Notes under the pieces: model-generated | The model's database searches: none | What the model was told of the DNA's origin: nothing | The model's input: only the letters and a program-made list of their open reading frames with translations | Origin: Nitrospinaceae bacterium | Lineage (GTDB): Bacteria > Nitrospinota > Nitrospinia > Nitrospinales > VA-1 | Assembly: GCA_021604505.1 (NCBI GenBank) | Contig: BQJC01000001.1 | Coordinates: 1,509,501 to 1,573,500, forward strand | Length of the DNA stretch: 64,000 bases | Reading direction: 5' to 3' | In this document: piece after piece, positions 44,800-53,574 of the stretch | Position numbering within the stretch: position 1 is the stretch's first letter | How the letters are laid out: each line of letters opens with the position of its first letter | Program-made: the position numbers and the translations under genes

Positions 44800-47007
44800 A
44801 TGGCTTTTAAAACGCGCCATTCGGCTGGTGGTTGGGGGGCCATACTTTTTTCCCTGAAATGGGCCCGGAAGGCGGGCGGCCTGTGGCCCATGTTGCGGGC
44901 CTTGTATTCCCGGAACAGCTGTAAAAGCTGTGCTCTGGGCATGGGCGGGCAACAGGGCGGGATGAAAAACGAACGGGGAAGTTTCCCGGAGGTTTGCAAC
45001 AAATCGTTTCTCGCCCAGGCGTCGGATATGCAGGGTGCCCTGCCCATCGATTTCTTCGACCGTCACGATATAGCGACATTGTCCCAATGGTCGCCCAGGC
45101 AACTCGAATTGAGCGGACGTCTGACTCAGCCGGTTCTCTGTGAACCCAATGCCACTCATTACCGCCCCATTTCCTGGACCGATGCCGCAGAACGCATCGT
45201 TGACAAGATCCAGGCAACCTCTCCGGACCGGACATTTTTTTATTCCAGCGGGCGCTCCTCCAACGAAGCCGGGTTTCTGCTTCAGCTTTTCGCCCGGTCT
45301 TTCGGAACCAACAACGTCAACAACTGTTCTTACTATTGCCACCAGGCATCGGGAGTGGGTTTATCGCAGAGCATCGGCTCCGGGACGGCTACGGTGCAAC
45401 TGGAAGACCTGGATGCAACGGATCTGATCTTTTTGATAGGCGCCAACCCCGCATCCAATCATCCGCGCTTCATGCGCACCCTCATGGAAATCCGCCGCCG
45501 GGGCGGAAAAGTCGTCGTCATCAACCCGGCCCGGGAACCGGGTCTGGAAAATTTCAGCGTTCCATCGGATGTCAGAAGCCTGCTCTTTGGTTCGGAAATT
45601 GCCAGCACCTATGTGCAACCCAATATCGGCGGCGACATCGCGCTTTTAAAAGGAATTGGCAAGGCACTCATCGAAATTTCGGGAAAAGAACCTGAAATTC
45701 TCGTCCCGGAATTTATTGAAAACCACACCGAAGATTATCTCGCTTACAAAAAAGATCTGGAAGAAACATCCTGGGAAATTTTGGAAAAGGACTCAGGCAT
45801 CGCTCAGGAAGTCATGCAGGACATCGCCCGCCAATATTCCCGTGCGAAAAATGTCGTCTTCGCCTGGGCGATGGGCATCACCCACCATGCTCATGGCGTC
45901 GAAAACGTGCATTCCATCGTCAATCTGGCGTTGATGCGCGGCATGGTGGCCCGCAAAAACGCCGGCCTTTTGCCTTTGCGCGGTCACAGTAACGTTCAGG
46001 GAATCGGTTCCATCGGCTTTACGCCGGAGTTAAAACAGAAAATTTTTAACAATCTTGAAACCTCCTGCAAAATATCCCTTCCATCCCAAAAGGGGCTGGA
46101 CACGCTGGGCTGTATGGAAGCGAGTAAAGAAGGACAATTCGATTTTGCCTGGAACCTGGGCGGCAACCTGTTCGGCTCCAATCCCGATTCAAAATTCGCC
46201 AGAGAGGCATTGAGCAATATCGATTTTGTCCTGTACATGAACACCACTCTCAATCAGAGCCATTTCCTGGGCAGAGGCAAAACCTCACTCATCCTCCCGG
46301 TTCTGGCCCGCGATGAAGAACCGCAAGCCACCACTCAGGAAAGCATGTTCAGTTATGTCCGCATGAGCGACGGTGGCGACCCCCGCCATTTGGGCCCTCG
46401 AAGCGAAGTGAGCGTGATCGCGGAAATTGCCGCAAGGGTTCTCGATCAACATCCCATTCCCTGGAACGAACTCAGACAACATGAAAATATCCGGAAACTG
46501 ATCGGGACCGTCATCCCGGGGTTTGAAAAAATGCAGGAAATAGACGCCACCCGAAAGGAGTTTCATATTAACGGCAGGATTCTGCATTCCCCGAATTTTC
46601 CAACGGAAACCGGGAAAGCCAGGTTTCAGATATGCGCACTTCCCAACATTTCCCATACGGATAGGGGAAAAAATTCCTTTCAACTGATGACCGTTCGGTC
46701 GGAAGGGCAATTCAATACCGTTGTGTACGACCTGGAAGATCGATACCGGGGAATTCCGTCGAGGGATGTGGTTCTGATGAATCCTGAAGACATCCGGTCA
46801 CACGGATTTCAGGAGGGGCAAAAAGTTACGGTGGCAAACGACACGGGTGAGTTGACCAGTCTGAAAATCATTTCTTTTCCGATCAAATCAGGAAATATCA
46901 TGATGTACTACCCGGAAGCCAATGTCCTGGTTCCCAGGCATCACGACAAACAATCCAGAACGCCTTCATTTAAATCCGTGCCTGTGGCGGTAAACGCGGA
47001 GGGATGA
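44800..47007 (+). CDS. YdeP-type molybdopterin oxidoreductase (formate dehydrogenase alpha-like)
   Basis: A 735-residue FdhF-related protein of the YdeP/Fdhalpha-like type. N-terminal cysteines (SCKSCALGMGGQQGGM) may bind an iron-sulfur cluster. The Mo-ligand position of formate dehydrogenase H (VUHGPS) corresponds to Cys180 in YYCHQASGVGL, so this is a cysteine rather than a selenocysteine form. Molybdopterin-binding segments include DLIFLIGANPASNHPR, LLPLRGHSNVQGIGSIG and a C-terminal MopB-like domain with NTVVYDLEDRYRGI. No Tat signal is evident. CGGAGAG precedes the ATG, 23 bp after batE, so it may share the Bat transcript. True substrates of YdeP proteins are not established; the E. coli member is linked to acid resistance. 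Confidence 0.88.
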   Translation: MAFKTRHSAGGWGAILFSLKWARKAGGLWPMLRALYSRNSCKSCALGMGGQQGGMKNERGSFPEVCNKSFLAQASDMQGALPIDFFDRHDIATLSQWSPRQLELSGRLTQPVLCEPNATHYRPISWTDAAERIVDKIQATSPDRTFFYSSGRSSNEAGFLLQLFARSFGTNNVNNCSYYCHQASGVGLSQSIGSGTATVQLEDLDATDLIFLIGANPASNHPRFMRTLMEIRRRGGKVVVINPAREPGLENFSVPSDVRSLLFGSEIASTYVQPNIGGDIALLKGIGKALIEISGKEPEILVPEFIENHTEDYLAYKKDLEETSWEILEKDSGIAQEVMQDIARQYSRAKNVVFAWAMGITHHAHGVENVHSIVNLALMRGMVARKNAGLLPLRGHSNVQGIGSIGFTPELKQKIFNNLETSCKISLPSQKGLDTLGCMEASKEGQFDFAWNLGGNLFGSNPDSKFAREALSNIDFVLYMNTTLNQSHFLGRGKTSLILPVLARDEEPQATTQESMFSYVRMSDGGDPRHLGPRSEVSVIAEIAARVLDQHPIPWNELRQHENIRKLIGTVIPGFEKMQEIDATRKEFHINGRILHSPNFPTETGKARFQICALPNISHTDRGKNSFQLMTVRSEGQFNTVVYDLEDRYRGIPSRDVVLMNPEDIRSHGFQEGQKVTVANDTGELTSLKIISFPIKSGNIMMYYPEANVLVPRHHDKQSRTPSFKSVPVAVNAEG

Positions 47008-47018
47008 ACCCGAAGGGT

Positions 47019-47573
47019 TTATTCCGTGTCGAGGCGCAACTTAAGGTTTTTCTTTTTTTCCTTTACGGCCACGTCGTAGGTAGAAATCAATTGATGCAGA
47101 ATCTGTTGCCGGTTGAGGGAAATGGAATGCTGTGTCCCGTTGTATTGCACCCTGAGATGCTCTTTATCCTTTTCCTCAATCAGGATACAACCCTTGTTGA
47201 CCATTTCCGCGGTCCGGGACAGCAAACTGCCCTTGTCCCAGGGTTTGAAAAAATGCAGATCCGCGCCTGACTCGAGACCCGTGAGAAGAGTTTTCATGTC
47301 CCATGAAGCGGTGAGCAAAACGACAGGGATATGTGACAGTTCGGGGTCTTTTTTGATCACCCGGCACAGTTCGAACCCATCCATTTCAGGCATCTGAATA
47401 TCAGTGAACACGACATTCGGGGCTTTTTCGCGGATCATGGCCAAAGCGTCTTCGCCATTCATGGCCACCTTGACGACATAATCCTGTTTTGTGAGGGTGT
47501 GGCGCAGAAGCTCTCCCTGCTCCTTACAATCCTCTACAATCAATAAATACGTTGGTTCAACTTCATTTTGCAT
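47019..47573 (-). CDS. Response-regulator receiver protein with kinase-linker tail
   Basis: A 184-residue protein. Receiver domain (1-125) with acidic pocket VED (Glu14/Asp15), phosphoacceptor Asp58 in FTDIQMPEMDG and the lysine in FFKPW. The C-terminal 60 residues (EKDKEHLRVQYNGTQHSISL, then NRQQILHQLISTYDVAVKEK) resemble the linker that joins receiver domains to PAS/histidine-kinase modules in hybrid proteins. No kinase follows, since the next gene on that side is on the opposite strand. It may be the trimmed front part of a hybrid kinase or a true stand-alone regulator. Confidence 0.85.
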   Translation of the reverse strand: MQNEVEPTYLLIVEDCKEQGELLRHTLTKQDYVVKVAMNGEDALAMIREKAPNVVFTDIQMPEMDGFELCRVIKKDPELSHIPVVLLTASWDMKTLLTGLESGADLHFFKPWDKGSLLSRTAEMVNKGCILIEEKDKEHLRVQYNGTQHSISLNRQQILHQLISTYDVAVKEKKKNLKLRLDTE

Positions 47574-47723
47574 TGGAAGGGCTTAAGTTAAAATTAATAG
47601 TTTGGCCGAGGTCTCAAGACCGTTGTAACCCATTAAGCGAAAAGGGCTATGCCCTCCCCTGGAAATTCCTGACAAGGAGATCGAAAACACCCTCTTTAAG
47701 CTGGCTTAAACCGTCTCAATGGT

Positions 47724-48149
47724 TCAGGAATTATCCGGGTCAGCTCCAACCAGAAAACCTTCCAAATGTGCTTTCTTCTCCGTATCCCCTCTGCGGTAGA
47801 CGCGGATGACTTTCTCTATGATTTCTCTTAATTTTTGATCCTGGAGAAGTTGAGCAAATTCTTTTTGGAAAATGGATTTTTCGACACTCTCTGATTCCTG
47901 CCGGATCATGGGACCCCGACCAGTGAGAAGCCAGTAGATATTGATATCGGAAAATAAGCACAAATTGGCCAAGGTCGTTGCGGAAGGAAGAGATTTGTCG
48001 TTTTCCAAATCCGAAAGGGAACCCTGAGAAACGCGGATTTTTTTGGACAACTCCACCAGTTTGAGCAGGGAATATTTGCGCCAGGCTTTCAGCCGCTTCC
48101 CCACCGTCGTGATCGTAATCGTTTCCTGCGATCCATTGCTTTCATTCGT
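47724..48149 (-). CDS. XRE-family transcriptional regulator
   Basis: A 141-residue protein starting at the ATG at 48149, which has GAGGGA upstream; the ATG at 48164 is the alternative. An N-terminal Cro/C1-type helix-turn-helix (about 15-75, LKLVELSKKIRVSQGSLSDLENDKSLPSATTL in two pieces) is followed by a helical C-terminus of unknown role. Such regulators usually bind operators near their own gene. The nearest candidates for control are the receiver gene downstream and its own promoter region upstream. Confidence 0.88.
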   Translation of the reverse strand, partial: TNESNGSQETITITTVGKRLKAWRKYSLLKLVELSKKIRVSQGSLSDLENDKSLPSATTLANLCLFSDINIYWLLTGRGPMIRQESESVEKSIFQKEFAQLLQDQKLREIIEKVIRVYRRGDTEKKAHLEGFLVGADPDNS

Positions 48150-48455
48150 CATAGCTTCCCTCATCGTATATAGCCCTTAGTCTTAAAAAGATTAAATAAA
48201 TAAATCGAGATTCCTTGAAAAATCAGGATTCACCGGAAGGAGACGCTTCCTTGATTCGTGTTTTATTAGAATAGGGAGACCGTATGGCGATATCGTTAAG
48301 CGAAAGTCACAGTTCTGCAACGTTTCTGGAGATCGGGGCACGGGAAGAAAAGGCTGGAAAAATCAGGGAAAACTGAGGAAGGAAGGGTGGAATGACCCGC
48401 ACGGGCGACAGGAAAAATTTTAAATTTTCCGGCACAATTTTTAAAATTTAAAACG

Positions 48456-49142
48456 CTACTTTTGATCCTGAAACCGGTAACCCACACCGCGGACGGTTTC
48501 AATATAACCACCGGCATCCTTTAGCTTAGAGCGGAGCCTTTGGATGTGAGTGTCTATCGTCCGCGAAAAAACGCCGTCTCCGTATTCCCAAATCTGTTCA
48601 AGGAGAACATCGCGAGGCTTGATTTTCCCCGGGCTTTCAATCAAACGCGCAAGAAGTTTGAACTCCGTCAGGGTCAAATCCACTTCCTTATTTTTTACCG
48701 TGACCGCGTGATTGGCAAGGTTCACGAATAGACATCCATATTTAAACTGCTCCTTAGCTTCCGGCGGAGCATAAACGCGTTTCAAAACGCTTTTGATTCG
48801 AAGCACCAGCTCTCGCGTATTGAAAGGTTTCGTCATATAATCGTCGGCGCCAAACTCCAACCCCAGGACGCGGTCGATTTCTTCATCCCGCGCAGTCAAC
48901 ATAATGATGGGAACGGTGGCCGTGCGGTTTTCGGAACGCAGGGTCTTACAGACATCCATGCCGCTCATGCCCGGCATATTGACATCCAAAACCAACAGGT
49001 CGGGAACTTTTAAGCGGATTTTCTTGATAGCGCCTTCGCCATCGGAAGCCGTTTCGACTTTGAACCCCTCTTTACTCAGCTTCAGTTCCAGGGCCGCAAC
49101 CAAATCCTTGTCGTCATCCACCAATAAAATATTATTTTTCAT
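48456..49142 (-). CDS. OmpR/PhoB-family response regulator
   Basis: A 228-residue two-domain regulator. The receiver (1-120) has DDDK, phosphoacceptor Asp53 in VLDVNMPGMSG and lysine in YMTKPFNTREL. The winged-helix DNA-binding domain (about 130-226) has LTLTEFKLLARLIESPGKI and SRTIDTHIQRLRSKLKD. AAGGAACG precedes the ATG. No sensor kinase is adjacent, so it is an orphan regulator in this window. The 291-bp region on its downstream side holds no clear gene apart from a possible 30-codon ORF. Confidence 0.94.
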   Translation of the reverse strand: MKNNILLVDDDKDLVAALELKLSKEGFKVETASDGEGAIKKIRLKVPDLLVLDVNMPGMSGMDVCKTLRSENRTATVPIIMLTARDEEIDRVLGLEFGADDYMTKPFNTRELVLRIKSVLKRVYAPPEAKEQFKYGCLFVNLANHAVTVKNKEVDLTLTEFKLLARLIESPGKIKPRDVLLEQIWEYGDGVFSRTIDTHIQRLRSKLKDAGGYIETVRGVGYRFQDQK

Positions 49143-49191
49143 TTTAGACGTTCCTTGAAAAAATGATCCCGATTTTAGATCCGTTTAAAAG

Positions 49192-49746
49192 TCAACCTGC
49201 CGTCAGACCCTTCAACTCCTCGGTGTGTAATTTGTTCACCGCAATCCACTTATGCCTGAATTCCTTTTGCGCCGCCATTCCATCAGAAGAAATTTTTCCC
49301 AACTGGTCCAGGTATTTTTTCCAGCGAAGCAACATACAGGTTCGTCGATTGGAGTCGATAGCCCGCGAACTCAAAATATTGTCCTCGATGTCGCACAATT
49401 TTATTTTCTTCGACTCCAGACTCCAGGTGCCAATTTCAGCCGCGTATTCCTCGCTGGAAAAATGATCCGGCTTGGTCAAATCCGACACGATTTCCCGTAC
49501 TTCCATGCCAAAAACACCTTCAATCTCTTCAATCGAGAGCGCTGTGTCTTCCACCAGATCATGACAAATGGAGGCCAGCATCCCGGCTATCGATTTTTGC
49601 TTATAGGTCAAATAGTATTTACAGACACGACGGGGATGATTGTAAAACGCCTCCCCTTTCGGTCCCTTTCGAACCTGACCGGCATGAAACTTTCTTGCCA
49701 GAACAACGGCTTTTTTGACTTGCCTGATTTGACTTGTTTTATCCAT
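49192..49746 (-). CDS. HD-domain hydrolase (SpoT/MESH1-like)
   Basis: A 184-residue HD phosphohydrolase. Metal-site residues are visible as NHPRRV (His37), CHDLVEDT (His62, Asp63, Glu66, Asp67) and a later Asp in KLCDIEDNI. The layout matches the hydrolase half of RelA/SpoT proteins and the small MESH1-type enzymes. It may therefore remove the pyrophosphate of (p)ppGpp or a related nucleotide; the substrate is inferred. No synthetase, TGS or ACT domains are present. It lies upstream of the OmpR-type regulator on the same strand. Confidence 0.85.
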   Translation of the reverse strand: MDKTSQIRQVKKAVVLARKFHAGQVRKGPKGEAFYNHPRRVCKYYLTYKQKSIAGMLASICHDLVEDTALSIEEIEGVFGMEVREIVSDLTKPDHFSSEEYAAEIGTWSLESKKIKLCDIEDNILSSRAIDSNRRTCMLLRWKKYLDQLGKISSDGMAAQKEFRHKWIAVNKLHTEELKGLTAG

Positions 49747-49760
49747 TTAAAATTTGTTTT

Positions 49761-50411
49761 TTAAATCAGGCCCTTGCTTCTAAAAAAAGAAAAACAGTCG
49801 TCTACGATCCAGTCGATATGGGAAATCAATTGATGATCCGAATCCAATTCCTGCAATTGACACCACGAATGCGCCTCAACAAAGTTCCGGGACTCTAAAA
49901 TATCGACAGTGTCGTCATGAATTCCATGAACGATCCGCGTCGGCAATTCCCTGTCCAACGTCATTCGGTTCCATTTTTCAGCGTCGCGAAAAATATCGGT
50001 ACTCAAGTGCATCTCTTTATTATACCGATAATGAAACACTTTGATCAAGTCTGGAATGTCGTTAGAGCGCATAAAATGGCCCTGAACGAGGGACTGCCAT
50101 CTATTGAGAAAATTAAAACCCGGCGCCATGAGATAAATTGCGGAGACTTCTTTGCGCATTTGCGCTGTCAGTGTCGCAAGGTATCCCCCCATACTGCTGC
50201 CGATCAAACCGAATTGTTCGCCTGGGGTTTCGTCCATACAGGCTTCAATTATTTTTATCTGTCCGGACAACGATAACCTTTGAAAATCCCCGCCTTCCAA
50301 ATCGGGAATCGTCAGGGGCACGGAAAACCCGTCAAAAAACTTTTTAAACGCAGTCGCCTTGGTCGATCCCGGCCCGGAGGCAAACCCATGCAGATAAATT
50401 ATCCGCGCCAC
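49761..50411 (-). CDS. YqiA/YcfP-type alpha/beta-hydrolase (esterase)
   Basis: A 216-residue alpha/beta-hydrolase. It opens with IIYLHGFASGPGSTKA, characteristic of the YqiA/UPF0227 type. The nucleophile serine is in GLIGSSMGGYLA, the likely acid is in GIHDDTVD, and the histidine is in LDSDHQLI near the C-terminus. The start is GTG, with only a weak ribosome-binding site. It precedes the HD hydrolase by 14 bp. Small acyl esters are the likely substrates; the physiological one is unknown. Confidence 0.88.
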   Translation of the reverse strand: MARIIYLHGFASGPGSTKATAFKKFFDGFSVPLTIPDLEGGDFQRLSLSGQIKIIEACMDETPGEQFGLIGSSMGGYLATLTAQMRKEVSAIYLMAPGFNFLNRWQSLVQGHFMRSNDIPDLIKVFHYRYNKEMHLSTDIFRDAEKWNRMTLDRELPTRIVHGIHDDTVDILESRNFVEAHSWCQLQELDSDHQLISHIDWIVDDCFSFFRSKGLI

Positions 50412-50483
50412 AATTGAGTTGCCCGTATTTGCCAGTTTTTCAAAACTTTCTCCTTCTTTCCAAAAGCTTCCAGGAGTAAACCG

Positions 50484-51755
50484 TCAACCGCTTGCCTGCT
50501 TTTCGGAACCGCTGTGATTCATGCCTTGAACGGTTTCCCGCATCCACCACAAAAGCCCCAGGCCAGGGAGAGCCACCAGAAAGGTAATAAAAAAGAAAAC
50601 CGGCCAACCTGTCACATCCGCAAGAAACCCGGAAGGCGGGCCCACAAACACCCGCCCCAGCGATGCCAAGGCCGACAACAAGGCAAATTGGGTCGCGGTA
50701 TAACGGTGGTCACAAAGCGCCATGAGGAATCCGACAAACGATGCGGTGCCCATGCCTCCGGCCAGGTTTTCAAAGGCCACTGCAAACACCATCATGGTGT
50801 AATTCTTGCCCAGCATGGCGAGAACCATGAACGACAGGTTCGAAACCGCCTGCAAAATTCCAAAGTATAATAGAGAGCGAAACATCCCCAGTCGGGCCAT
50901 GATCACCCCGCCGAAAAGCGCTCCTATGATGGTGGCGAACAAACCCATGCCCTTATTGATGGCCCCCACCTCAGCGACGGAAAACTCCGGTCCGCGTATC
51001 AAAAAAGCCGTGGTCAAGGTCCCTGCAAAGGCGTCGCCCAGCTTATAAAGAACGATCAATGCCAAAAGCGCCCAGGCGCCAGGCCTTGAAAAAAATTCCT
51101 TGAGCGGCCCGCCCACCGCTTCTGCAAGCGTCCGGGGTGGAATCACCTTTTCCTCCGGTTCCGGCCCGAAAAGGGTTGCCAGCACTCCTATCGTCAATAA
51201 GGCCGCCATCAGGAGGTAGGTCAACCGCCAGCCCAATACCTCTGAAAAAATCAGGGCCAGGGCTCCTGAAACCAGCATGGCAATCCGGTACCCGGTCACA
51301 AAGACCCCGGCGCCCAATCCTCGTTCGCGCTCCCGCAAGACGTCCGTGCGGTAGGCATCCACAACCACATCCTGCGAGGCCGACATAAAAGTAATCATCA
51401 CCGCCAAAAAAGCCACGATCCAGGGAAAGCTTTTTGGCGAAAATCCGCCCATTGTCGCAATGAGGCCCATCAGCGCAAGCTGACAAATCAGCATCCAACC
51501 CCGCCTTCTTCCCAGAAACGGGGGAACAAATCGATCCAGAATGGGCGACCAGATGAATTTAAGGGTGTAGGGCAAACCCACCAGGGTGAATATTCCTATC
51601 GTCCCCAGATCCACCCCTTCCACCGCCATCCAGGCTTGCAGGGTGCCCCCCGTCAAAGCCAGTGGCAATCCAGAGGAAAACCCCAGCACAAGCACCGTTC
51701 CAATACGGACGTTCGCCAGGGACCTCAATGTCGGAAGGTTATTTTCGCTAGCCAC
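50484..51755 (-). CDS. Major facilitator superfamily transporter, AmpG-like
   Basis: A 423-residue membrane protein with twelve predicted helices. AmpG-type features include FSSGLPLALTGGTLQAWM near the start, PYTLKFIWSPILDRF, RRRGWMLICQLAL and SASQDVVVDAYRTDVL, where AmpG permeases have SASQDIVFDAY. AmpG imports anhydro-muropeptides during peptidoglycan recycling; that role is plausible here but not proven. GTG start. It is the first gene of a minus-strand series with the esterase and HD hydrolase. Confidence 0.88.
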   Translation of the reverse strand: MASENNLPTLRSLANVRIGTVLVLGFSSGLPLALTGGTLQAWMAVEGVDLGTIGIFTLVGLPYTLKFIWSPILDRFVPPFLGRRRGWMLICQLALMGLIATMGGFSPKSFPWIVAFLAVMITFMSASQDVVVDAYRTDVLRERERGLGAGVFVTGYRIAMLVSGALALIFSEVLGWRLTYLLMAALLTIGVLATLFGPEPEEKVIPPRTLAEAVGGPLKEFFSRPGAWALLALIVLYKLGDAFAGTLTTAFLIRGPEFSVAEVGAINKGMGLFATIIGALFGGVIMARLGMFRSLLYFGILQAVSNLSFMVLAMLGKNYTMMVFAVAFENLAGGMGTASFVGFLMALCDHRYTATQFALLSALASLGRVFVGPPSGFLADVTGWPVFFFITFLVALPGLGLLWWMRETVQGMNHSGSEKQASG

Positions 51756-52071
51756 AGAAAAAGGATAACAGAAATTCCTTTATTTTCAATAGTTTAAATA
51801 AATTTACATCAAATTTATGGTTTTTTATTGATAAATGACCAGGGCGAAAGTTTCAGCTAATTATTTGTTTTTACTGATTTTGAATTGAAAAACCGGCAGT
51901 TGTTGCGCTATCGGCGATCTCAACCCAAAAGCCAATTGACAAAATCCGGATAAGTCAAATAAAATCAATATATAACTTAAATTTCTCCGTTTTTTTATAA
52001 TCTTTATCCAGGCTGTAAATGCATCGTCCCGCTAACGTTTCCGGGAGGGTCATTTCGCGGAATTCAAGGCA
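51756..52071. other. Divergent intergenic region with the stator-operon promoter
   Basis: No gene seen. AT-rich. It holds the predicted promoter at 51936-51965, and near 52030-52052 a CCCG/CGGG inverted repeat just before the MotB-like start. Confidence 0.6.
51936..51965 (+). promoter_or_regulatory. Predicted sigma70-type promoter of the stator/cyclase operon
   Basis: Perfect TTGACA (51936-51941) and TAAAAT (51960-51965) with an 18-bp spacer, about 105 bp before the MotB-like start codon. Confidence 0.55.
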
Positions 52072-53394
52072 ATGCACAACCCTGTCAATTTGCAAAAATT
52101 TAAAGAGCAAATTAAAAAGCAGTCCCTTGAGTTGAAAAAAATCAAGACGGAGAAGGAAAAGTCCCTGGAGGATCTCAGGAGTTTAATTGCGAACAACCGG
52201 GTTGAGATCAACGCCCTCAAAGAAACCATAAAGAGAAATGAAGAGCAACTGATTCGGCGGCGCTCCCTGGTTTTCGAACCGCGAAAGACCGTTTCTCACT
52301 CCTCTTCACCAGATAGCCTCAATGACCTCCCGCAAAAAATCCGGCAGGAAAATGAAGACATTTTAAAGAACAAATTGTTGATCAAAAAATACGAGAGCTT
52401 TCTCTATGGAGATACCGCCGCGGATAAAAAGGGAGTCCCTCCGGCAACCATCATTCAAGGGCTGAAGGCGGACCTGGAAAAGCACTACGAAAAAAACAAA
52501 AAACTGGCGATGGAGATGGAGTTTCTTCTGGAAGAAAACCGCGAGCTGGAATCCAAAATGATGATGCTCAAGGAGCAGGGCATCGTAGAGGCCGCCGAAA
52601 ACAGACCCAACACAGAAAGCCGTATCGCGGTCACCACGGAATTTTCCGGAGGACTGGAAAGTTTTCTCGTGACCTATTCCGATCTGATCACGCTCATCCT
52701 GGTCATTTTCGTCCTGCTGTATTCCGTTTCGAACATCGATCACGAAAAATTTTCGGAAGCATTTTCTTCTTTTCAGGAAAACGAACAACGCTATGAAAGC
52801 CAAAATGTCTGGCTGAACAAAAAAGAACTGGAAATGCTCAAACGGGTGCGGGAATTGGTCAAGGACAACGTCGACCCGGAAAGCCTGGTCCGCAGTGATG
52901 TGAGAACCGTTCTGATCCGCTTGAAATCATCCGACCTGTTCCTTCCGGGCAGTGCGGAATTGATTCCAGGAGCAGAGGAGTTGATCCTCGATTCGATAAA
53001 AGAGGAAATGCAGGACGGGGTCAAGCAGGTCGATGTCAACGGGCACACCGACGACGTTCCAATAAAACCTAACAGTGAATTCCCATCCAACTGGGAACTT
53101 TCCGCCGTGCGGGCCGCTCATGTGGCGAGGGTCATCATCGACAAATTTAAATTCTCCGGGGATCGCATGGTGGTTACCGGATACGGGCAACACCGGCCAT
53201 TCAAACCCAATAACAGCGATTTGAATCGCGGCCTGAATCGGCGGGTGGATATTAAAATACTTAAAGATGTCCAGCTTGAGGATGAAAAAAAGGGATTCGA
53301 CCCTGCCAAAAGTCCGGATGCGAAGTCGCAATTGGGGAGAAATATCATTCTTCCGACGCGCCCTCCTTCAGCGGCTTCTGCCCAAAACCCTTAA
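52072..53394 (+). CDS. MotB/OmpA-like stator protein with long cytoplasmic coiled coil
   Basis: A 440-residue protein. Residues 1-190 are a charged, heptad-rich coiled coil (KKIKTEKEKSLEDLRSLI and following). A single membrane helix at about 198-220 reads FLVTYSDLITLILVIFVLLY; Asp204 is in the position of the proton-carrying aspartate of MotB. The C-terminal OmpA/MotB peptidoglycan-binding domain (about 290-410) has DVNGHTDDVPI, WELSAVRAAHVARVI, GYGQHRPF and NRGLNRRVDIKI. Flagellar MotB has only a short cytoplasmic tail before the helix, so the extension is unusual. The matching MotA-like gene is two genes downstream, with an adenylate cyclase gene between. No flagellar genes are present. Confidence 0.9.
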   Translation: MHNPVNLQKFKEQIKKQSLELKKIKTEKEKSLEDLRSLIANNRVEINALKETIKRNEEQLIRRRSLVFEPRKTVSHSSSPDSLNDLPQKIRQENEDILKNKLLIKKYESFLYGDTAADKKGVPPATIIQGLKADLEKHYEKNKKLAMEMEFLLEENRELESKMMMLKEQGIVEAAENRPNTESRIAVTTEFSGGLESFLVTYSDLITLILVIFVLLYSVSNIDHEKFSEAFSSFQENEQRYESQNVWLNKKELEMLKRVRELVKDNVDPESLVRSDVRTVLIRLKSSDLFLPGSAELIPGAEELILDSIKEEMQDGVKQVDVNGHTDDVPIKPNSEFPSNWELSAVRAAHVARVIIDKFKFSGDRMVVTGYGQHRPFKPNNSDLNRGLNRRVDIKILKDVQLEDEKKGFDPAKSPDAKSQLGRNIILPTRPPSAASAQNP

Positions 53395-53499
53395 TATTCC
53401 GCGAGAAATTTGACGTCTGAATAATATTTTTTCATTTCCATCAAAATCGCCTTATAATATTGATATATATATACTTATGAACTTCTTCAGGGGGGAATT

Positions 53500-53574
53500 A
53501 TGCCCTGCGGACCCGGATTTTTCAAGCGCACGCCATGCATGATTTTTTGCACGACAACTCGTCGAAATTGTTAA
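53500..53574 (+). CDS. Possible 24-residue leader peptide overlapping the cyclase start
   Basis: ATG 53500 has the best Shine-Dalgarno in the cluster (AGGGGGG at 53489-53495, 4 nt away). The peptide (MPCGPGFFKRTPC onward, four Cys) runs out of frame across the cyclase ATG at 53535 and ends 40 bp inside it. The cyclase start itself has no visible ribosome-binding site, so this ORF could govern cyclase translation. Confidence 0.35.
   Translation: MPCGPGFFKRTPCMIFCTTTRRNC

Noticed and set aside
53410-53458. TTGACG and TATAAT as a promoter for the adenylate cyclase
   Set aside because: The hexamers are 37 bp apart, far from the 16-19 bp needed. A promoter using only the TATAAT with another -35 is possible but unsupported.
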